Source of the DNA: Litorimonas sp964352855
Lineage (GTDB): Bacteria; Pseudomonadota; Alphaproteobacteria; Caulobacterales; Maricaulaceae
Direction of reading: 5' to 3'
NCBI GenBank assembly: GCA_964352855.1
Contig: CAYGTR010000015.1
Coordinates: forward strand, 1 to 64,000
Length of the DNA: 64,000 nucleotides
Shown here: positions 58,905 through 64,000 of the stretch, piece by piece
How the letters are laid out: each line of letters starts with the position of its first letter
Numbering within the stretch: the first letter of the stretch is position 1
Program-made: the position numbers and the translations under genes
Notes under the pieces: generated by a model
Database searches by the model: none
Told to the model about the DNA's origin: nothing
What the model saw: only the letters and a program-made list of their open reading frames with translations

Positions 58905-59978
58905 ATGACAATTTCTGCGCCTCTTCCCCCGGGTTCAACGATCGGTATTTTTGGAAGCGGTCAATTAGGGCGTATGTTGTCTTTAGCGGCCGCACGGCTC
59001 GGCATAAATACGCATATTTACGCACCGACAGGTGCCGAGAGCCCGGCGGCAAAAGTAGCTAATTCTTTCACAACAGGCGCTTATGATGATTTAGACGCCG
59101 TCTCAGATTTTTCCAAATCCTGTGATGCCCTGACCTATGAATTTGAAAATATCCCTGCAGAGACCGCCAAACTGGCTTCGCGTATCAAAACCTTATGGCC
59201 CAGCGGACGCTGCCTCGACATTGCACAAGACCGCTTCACAGAAAAAGAATTTATTTCTCAACAGGCAGGCGTCCCCGTCACCCCGTTTGAAGCCGTTGAT
59301 AATAAACACGCTCTTCGCCGCGCAATGCGCCGATTAGGCGGCACTTGTGTGCTCAAAACACGACGTTTTGGTTATGACGGGAAAGGGCAAGTCATTATTC
59401 GCAATGAGGCAGACATTGAGCCGGCTTGGGAAAAACTAGGCGCTCAGCTCGTGATTGCCGAGGCCTTTATCCCTTTTGTTCGAGAAGTCTCCGTCATTTG
59501 TGCACGCGGTGCTGATGGTCAAACAGCGTGTTATCCTTTGGTCGAAAATGTGCATCAAAATCATATATTACATAGCAGCACAGCCCCTGCTCAAAACGAT
59601 AATGGCTCTGCCAAAGCTCTGGCCTTACAGATTATGGACGCCCTCGATTATGTTGGTGTTATGGCAACAGAATTTTTTGAGCTGTCGGACGGCACGCTTC
59701 TTGTAAATGAGATTGCCCCTCGCGTCCATAATTCAGGACACTGGACACAGAACGCAGGATGCACCGATCAGTTCGAGCAACATATCCGTGCCGTCGCGGG
59801 TTGGCCTCTCGGCTCAACTGAACCGCGGCATGGTGTTGTGATGACGAACCTAATTGGATTGGATGCCGACGGGTGGGACAGCCTTGCGGCTGAACCAGAC
59901 ACTTTCATCCATCTATACGGGAAAATAGAGGCCCGTGAGGGGCGGAAAATGGGGCATATTAATAGGATCATGCCCTAA
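58905..59978 (+). CDS. purK: 5-(carboxyamino)imidazole ribonucleotide synthase
   Basis: PurK is an ATP-grasp enzyme that makes N5-CAIR from AIR, bicarbonate and ATP. The 357-residue protein has the opening GIFGSGQLGRMLSLAAARLG, the ATP-grasp part TRRFGYDGKGQVII, VEAFIPF-like (IAEAFIPFVREVSV) and the closing EIAPRVHNSGHWTQNA. All typical. It follows purE in the same transcript. Its stop is convergent with COQ9, two bases apart. Confidence 0.97.
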   Translation: MTISAPLPPGSTIGIFGSGQLGRMLSLAAARLGINTHIYAPTGAESPAAKVANSFTTGAYDDLDAVSDFSKSCDALTYEFENIPAETAKLASRIKTLWPSGRCLDIAQDRFTEKEFISQQAGVPVTPFEAVDNKHALRRAMRRLGGTCVLKTRRFGYDGKGQVIIRNEADIEPAWEKLGAQLVIAEAFIPFVREVSVICARGADGQTACYPLVENVHQNHILHSSTAPAQNDNGSAKALALQIMDALDYVGVMATEFFELSDGTLLVNEIAPRVHNSGHWTQNAGCTDQFEQHIRAVAGWPLGSTEPRHGVVMTNLIGLDADGWDSLAAEPDTFIHLYGKIEAREGRKMGHINRIMP

Positions 59979-59980
59979 GA

Positions 59981-60706
59981 TCAGCCGCGTCTGCGCCGCC
60001 GACGGAAACGTGGTGCACCGCCATAACGTAGTGCCCCCAAAAGGGTTGCAGGGCTTGGCATATCTTTCGTTGCAGATTTAAATTGCCACTTTAGTTTTTC
60101 GAACTGCATCACATTCGCGATACGCGCATCCAGAAACGCCCTCGCCTTCATCTTGGCGGGATCCGGATCGTTTATCCAAACAGGTAAAGTCGAGCCGAGG
60201 ACACCGGATAAAATCGTGCGTTTGGAATAGAAATTCACATCCGTTGAGGTATCGCCTATCGCGCGCCATATCATATCTGCGGCCGCCCAGAGTTGCCCCG
60301 GGCCACTCATACGACCTGTCAAATAACTATCCGGCAGTGTCAATCGTGCCATCGCACGGCGCGCGGCTTCTTCATGTGGTGAAATGGCTTCAAGCCGCGC
60401 CAGAACGCCTTGTGTCACACGTTCACGAATTTTCATTGAGCCGAGGTCCATCTCTGCGATCTTGGCTTCGGCTTCATCATTTAATTGCTCTGACCAATAA
60501 GCGAGAATGTCCAACACACCTTCAGGGAAGTAAAGATCATCCGCACCCCCAGGCAGATCTGCCGCGTCGACGGCTTGGCGCAACATCTTATCCGTCCAGC
60601 CCTCAAAGGCTACAAGTGGCAAGGCTGCATTCAGGATGCGGTCGCGCGGCGTATCTGGTCTGTTTATCATATTTTTATACATAAGGGTTGGAGCCCTCTC
60701 TGTCAC
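59981..60706 (-). CDS. COQ9 family ubiquinone-biosynthesis protein
   Basis: COQ9 is a TetR-like lipid-binding helper for the hydroxylase Coq7 in ubiquinone synthesis. The 241 residues have the TetR-like N-terminal helices (RDRILNAALPLVAFEGWTDKML, shown by ILNAALPLVAFEGWTDK) and the COQ9 domain with DADLPGGADDLYFPEG-like (ADLPGGADDLYFPEGVL) and NFYSKRTILSGVLGSTLPVW. The tail is basic (RFRRRRRRG). The start may be GTG at 60706 or ATG at 60682 or 60670; the last fits homologues well. Links with ubiA at 28.4 kb. Confidence 0.92.
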   Translation of the reverse strand: MTERAPTLMYKNMINRPDTPRDRILNAALPLVAFEGWTDKMLRQAVDAADLPGGADDLYFPEGVLDILAYWSEQLNDEAEAKIAEMDLGSMKIRERVTQGVLARLEAISPHEEAARRAMARLTLPDSYLTGRMSGPGQLWAAADMIWRAIGDTSTDVNFYSKRTILSGVLGSTLPVWINDPDPAKMKARAFLDARIANVMQFEKLKWQFKSATKDMPSPATLLGALRYGGAPRFRRRRRRG

Positions 60707-60742
60707 GCACTCGCCCGAATATGTCGCGCTATCATAATCAAA

Positions 60743-62227
60743 CTAAGCTTTTTTGCGTAGGAGGGTCCGCTTGAACCACTCACTAATCGCGCCAACACCT
60801 GATCCCGATAAGACACCATATCTGAAGACACGCCCTGCCGCCCAAATGACACCCAAAGATAAAAGACCAAGCAACACGGCTGAAAGTATCAATTCCCATA
60901 GCGGCGGATCAGACGGTAAACGCGCAATCACAGCAAAGGGTGCCGATAGCGGGAAAATACTCGCGATCCGCAGCAATGGACTGTCCGGATTGGTAAATCC
61001 CAAAGGCACAACCAACACACAAAGTGTCAGAACAATCACAATCGGTGTTGTGATGGTCTGGGCGTCTTGCATGGACTGGCTCAAAGCCCCCATCGCAATG
61101 AAACAGGCCCCATAAAAAATATAGCCCAGCAAGAGAAACAAGAGGAAGAAGAAGATCAGCTTCGGCGTGAAGCTCGAGGCCAAGGCTTGAGCCATTTCTC
61201 CGTCTTGCGTCAGGATAAAACCCACAACCCCTAAAAGGCCAATGATGATATAGGGTGCCATAGCGGTCAAAGTGAGGGCCGCCACACCTAAAAGCTTTCC
61301 GAAAATAATCTCCGAGAACCGCGTGGAGGCTAACATCATTTCCAAAAGCTTGTTGAGTTTCTCTTCCAGCATGGAGGTCAACAACATGTAAGCGCCTGAA
61401 AAGACCGTCAGCCAAAGGAAAAAGGCGAGACCCCCTGCCACAAAATACGGGACTTTATCCGCATCGGTAACAGCTTGTGTTTGGGTTTCTGTCGCCGTCT
61501 TCGTAGGGTCAAAACTTTCAACCTCGATACGACCTTGCCGCGCCTCAACTAAACCTTCACGCGTGAGCCCGCCCGTTTTTAGATAATTACTTTCCGCGAG
61601 ACGTTGAAAATAACGACTTGCTAAATTCTTGGCTTCATCCGCATTAATATTCTTCGACCAATGCGAAATCACGGGGCTGTCATCACCGCTCTTTATATGT
61701 AAAAGACCCGCGAGAACTTTGTCTTGCCCATTTATTGAAAGTGTTTTTTCACCTTTCAAATAAGGCTTCATGTCTTCAACCGAGTTCGCTGGTGGATCCA
61801 CAAAGATAATATCACTGTCTAAGTTTTTCATTTGGCTAGAAAGCGAAGGCACTTTCATTTCGATTTGTGCTTTTGCAGCGTCAATGCCCTCACGCTCTAA
61901 AATCTCTTTGATCTCGGCTTCGACTTCATCACTCAATAGCGCTGCGCCTAACCCCTCTATCATCATTTCGATACGGCGCTTATTATTGATCTCATGTAAA
62001 GCTAATATGCCATCTGCATGCTCGCCCGTTTCATCTAAAATCGTTTCATAACGCGGAGGGGAAAACTCGACATCCAATTGCGTAAAGGCGAAACCGATCG
62101 CCCCGCCGATAAAGGGGAGGAAGAAGGAAATCCAAAATCCCCAGGTCTTGATATATCCCAGATAATCGCGGCGCGCGATGAGGAAGGTGCGACGTAAATT
62201 TATCTTCGGCAGAATTGCGTTTGCCAT
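60743..62227 (-). CDS. ABC-2 type exporter permease (NatB-like)
   Basis: A 494-residue permease with one N-terminal helix (about 27-48), a large outer domain (50-275), and five to six helices at 280-470. Typical of NatB/ABC-2 exporters. The segment RTFLIARRDYLGYIKTWGFW starts it, and PYFVAGGLAFFLWLTVFSGAYMLLTSMLEEKLNKLLEMMLAS (short: GAYMLLTSMLEEKLNKLLE) is a family mark. It is partner to the ATPase gene, which ends three bases before. The substrate is unknown; NatAB exports sodium in Bacillus but that cannot be assumed. Confidence 0.92.
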   Translation of the reverse strand: MANAILPKINLRRTFLIARRDYLGYIKTWGFWISFFLPFIGGAIGFAFTQLDVEFSPPRYETILDETGEHADGILALHEINNKRRIEMMIEGLGAALLSDEVEAEIKEILEREGIDAAKAQIEMKVPSLSSQMKNLDSDIIFVDPPANSVEDMKPYLKGEKTLSINGQDKVLAGLLHIKSGDDSPVISHWSKNINADEAKNLASRYFQRLAESNYLKTGGLTREGLVEARQGRIEVESFDPTKTATETQTQAVTDADKVPYFVAGGLAFFLWLTVFSGAYMLLTSMLEEKLNKLLEMMLASTRFSEIIFGKLLGVAALTLTAMAPYIIIGLLGVVGFILTQDGEMAQALASSFTPKLIFFFLLFLLLGYIFYGACFIAMGALSQSMQDAQTITTPIVIVLTLCVLVVPLGFTNPDSPLLRIASIFPLSAPFAVIARLPSDPPLWELILSAVLLGLLSLGVIWAAGRVFRYGVLSGSGVGAISEWFKRTLLRKKA

Positions 62228-62230
62228 AAC

Positions 62231-63175
62231 TTATGCCTCCTCGTGAATATCTGTCGCCATTTCAGCGCGCACATCTTCACCAACCAGAGCAACGAAAGCC
62301 TCGTGCAGAGTCGGCTGACGGGGTTCGAACCGCGTCAACGGAATTTTCTTTGCCACGCAGGTTTCGAGAATTTTTTGTGATTGCGCTGTCTCACTCAGAA
62401 CCAAAATAAGCGAGCCATCATTGCGCTCTTCTATTTCATTCGCAAAAGGCTGCATGACCTCTCGGAGCCTCACATCTTCAGAGGCAATGACCAAACGCCG
62501 CGGAGCTTTGGATAAAGCCAATTCTGTCGCGCCGTCAAAAACGACCCGCCCACCACTCATCAAAATAATACGGTCGCAGAGACGCTCCGCATGTTCCATC
62601 ACATGGGTCGAGAAAATGATTGTTCGGCCGCGCGACGCAATCTCGCTGACAATGCCTTCGAGCACTTGTTGATTCACGGGGTCAAGACCGGAGAACGGCT
62701 CATCCAAAATGTAAAATTCAGGATCATGCGCAATCGCGGAGAGAAGCTGCACCTTTTGCGCCATGCCCTTGGACATATCTTTATTTTTTTTGCGCTTGGC
62801 CTCTGACAAGCCATAACGATCAAGAAGCTCATCCGCGAGAATAAAAGCGTCCCGCTTATGCATCCCGTTGAGCCGCGCCATATGGGCGATGCTTTCCCGC
62901 GCGGTTTGTTTTTTATAAAGCCCCCGTTCCTCCGGTAAAAACCCGATGCGGCCAAAGGCTTTCTCTCCGGGCGTGTCGCCAAAGAGTTCTACCTCGCCTG
63001 TATCTGTCGGAATAAGGCCGAGCGCCATACGGATCGTCGTGGTTTTACCGGCCCCATTTGGTCCTAAAAACCCGACGACTTCGCCGCGATTAATGGTAAA
63101 ACTCACATCTTTGACGGCCTGTTTTCCGCCGAAACTTTTGGAGACATTTTTAAGGGATAAAGGAAAGGTGCTCAT
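62231..63175 (-). CDS. ABC exporter ATP-binding protein (NatA-like)
   Basis: A 314-residue ATPase. Walker A GPNGAGKTT, the LPEERGLYKKQ Q-loop region, signature MSKGMAQKVQLLSAI (in place of LSGGQ), Walker B LDEPFSGLDPVN, and H-loop FSTHVMEHAE. The C-terminal 80 residues form the extra domain of this type (DUF4162-like). The ATG at 63175 has SD AAGGAC; the frame goes 39 codons upstream, without support. It precedes the permease gene by three bases, forming a two-gene operon. Confidence 0.95.
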   Translation of the reverse strand: MSTFPLSLKNVSKSFGGKQAVKDVSFTINRGEVVGFLGPNGAGKTTTIRMALGLIPTDTGEVELFGDTPGEKAFGRIGFLPEERGLYKKQTARESIAHMARLNGMHKRDAFILADELLDRYGLSEAKRKKNKDMSKGMAQKVQLLSAIAHDPEFYILDEPFSGLDPVNQQVLEGIVSEIASRGRTIIFSTHVMEHAERLCDRIILMSGGRVVFDGATELALSKAPRRLVIASEDVRLREVMQPFANEIEERNDGSLILVLSETAQSQKILETCVAKKIPLTRFEPRQPTLHEAFVALVGEDVRAEMATDIHEEA

Positions 63176-63276
63176 AAAGTCCTTATGGCTATATTCTTTG
63201 GGCTGACAAGTAAAAGGGAAAGGATGACGCAGGAACTTTTCAGCTCTTGATACATTTATTTGAAAGGAGCCCGAAA

Positions 63277-63462
63277 ATGAAAGCCAAATCAAAAGCCCAA
63301 CAACAAGCCGCCGGTGCCGCGCTCTCCGCCAAACGCGGAGACATTAAAAAGAGCGAGCTTCAAGGCAGTTCGAAATCCATGTATGAAACCATGACGGAAG
63401 CCGAATTAGAGGAGATGGCATCAACAGAACATAAGGACTTACCTGACAAAATCGACGATTAG
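63277..63462 (+). CDS. DUF3008 family small protein
   Basis: A 61-residue basic N-terminal, acidic C-terminal protein: AKSKAQQQAAGAALSAKRGD, KKSELQGSSKSMYETMTEAE and DLPDKIDD. The pattern matches DUF3008, a small stress-type protein of unknown role. Start at the ATG at 63277 with SD AAAGGAG; the frame is open ten codons earlier but without SD. It overlaps the stop of the hydrolase (convergent, four bases). Confidence 0.88.
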   Translation: MKAKSKAQQQAAGAALSAKRGDIKKSELQGSSKSMYETMTEAELEEMASTEHKDLPDKIDD

Positions 63463-64000
63463 TCTTTAGCCTTTAATGCGGAAAGAACAATCTCCCGACC
63501 GCCAAGCGCCCAAAGATTATTATGCTGTCCCCGCGCGATAATATGGGCAGATTTTGGCCCTTTATATCCATCATAAAGCTTTTGCCCTTGTGACAGAGGC
63601 ACAATATTATCTGCATCGCCATGCATCCAAATTAATGGAACAGATATATTCGCTAATGCCAGATCAGACCGAAACGTGTCTTTCATCAACAAACCGACAG
63701 GGGCAAATCTGATCGTGCGCTTCGCCATATCCAATGTCGAATTAAACGGCGCATCCACAAACAAAATAGAAGGTTCATGAATGGTCGTCAATTGTGCGGC
63801 GACACCTGAGCCTAAAGATGTGCCGTAAAAGGCGATACGGTCGGCCGCAATGCCCTGCGCTAAGATCCACTCATATTGCGCCACGGCGCTATCGACCAAA
63901 GCCGTTTGTGTTGCCTTGCCGCCTTGTCCCGGATAGCCGGGGTAGCCCACGGACAAGACACCATGCCCCGCCTGTATGAAATCATTAAAAATATCATAAT
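63459..64000 (-). CDS. alpha/beta hydrolase, 5' end cut by window
   Basis: About 180 residues of the C-terminal part of a serine hydrolase are visible. The frame goes on without a stop to base 64000 (IFNDFIQAGHGVLSVGYPGYPG), so the TTG at 63956 is not its start. Nucleophile in FYGTSLGSGVAAQ (GxSxG), Asp in HGDADNIVP, His in RGQHNNLW. These follow the pattern of the ABHD/YfhR-type BEM46-like hydrolases. The N-terminus, probably with a signal or anchor, is outside the window. Substrate unknown. Confidence 0.9.
   Translation of the reverse strand, partial: YDIFNDFIQAGHGVLSVGYPGYPGQGGKATQTALVDSAVAQYEWILAQGIAADRIAFYGTSLGSGVAAQLTTIHEPSILFVDAPFNSTLDMAKRTIRFAPVGLLMKDTFRSDLALANISVPLIWMHGDADNIVPLSQGQKLYDGYKGPKSAHIIARGQHNNLWALGGREIVLSALKAKD

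Overview
The window looks like chromosomal DNA of an alphaproteobacterium, most likely a marine Hyphomonadales/Maricaulales-type organism with moderate GC. This is an inference from gene content: a complete aa3 cytochrome oxidase assembly operon (coxB, coxA, ctaB, a small membrane protein, ctaG, coxC, DUF983, SURF1), COQ9, a TIGR02300 acidic protein beside aroA-cmk, an NDUFA9-like reductase, DUF4170, DUF1523, several DUF465 proteins, a TonB-dependent receptor and a class II EPSP synthase. I see no prophage, insertion sequence, CRISPR array or rRNA. Almost every base is used by tightly packed housekeeping genes in short operons.

Layout. 1-2.8 kb: glycine cleavage genes (gcvT-gcvH-gcvPA, minus strand) behind a tandem glycine riboswitch. 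3-4 kb: a small P/A/Q-rich protein and a CPBP protease. 4-6.5 kb: a lipoprotein gene followed by argS. 6.6-8.1 kb: ispH-rnhA. 8.1-11.2 kb: an unknown protein, an NfeD/SPFH membrane pair, a peroxiredoxin and YqgE. 11.2-18.4 kb: the oxidase operon, read on the minus strand from coxB. 18.6-24.7 kb: tldD, DUF937, a POT peptide transporter divergent from a TonB-dependent receptor. 24.7-29.4 kb: gshA, a DegT aminotransferase, rsmE and ubiA. 29.5-32.7 kb: a redox/secreted-protein set (exported MsrB, an unknown exported protein, MarR, a FrnE-like DsbA, MAPEG). 32.7-37 kb: pmbA, a bisphosphate nucleotidase fused to DUF4170, and an MsbA-like exporter. 37-40.2 kb: an exported methyltransferase-like lipoprotein, an NDUFA9-like protein, a low-molecular-weight phosphatase and a sirtuin. 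40.2-45.4 kb: a frame-disrupted gene on a perfect slippery heptamer, DUF465, a large lipoprotein metalloprotease, DUF188, dapD, a candidate small RNA and a DUF5710 protein. 45.5-48.3 kb: tRNA-Ala(GGC), TIGR02300, aroA, cmk.

The most unusual block is 49.1-56.15 kb. It holds seven co-directional genes with gaps of 29 bases or less: a long coiled-coil protein, an unknown protein, a AAA+ ATPase with a long N-terminal region, an AT-rich intruder gene, a large unknown protein, a two-helix membrane protein and a DUF1523 membrane protein. It reads as an ATP-driven, membrane-linked machine of unknown purpose and is the best candidate for an undescribed system. The rest of the window (56.2-64 kb) is an SDR reductase, two divergent DUF465 genes, a GGDEF protein, purE-purK, COQ9, an ABC-2 exporter pair, DUF3008 and the 3' part of an alpha/beta hydrolase gene.

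Other points of interest are a candidate trans-acting RNA with an exposed CCUCCCC loop (about 44965-45046), a structured leader with a terminator ahead of marR (30862-31034), the nucleotidase-DUF4170 fusion, and a terminator placed 15 bases before the SDR start codon. Start codons were revised wherever Shine-Dalgarno (SD) spacing, signal peptides or domain starts argued for an internal start.
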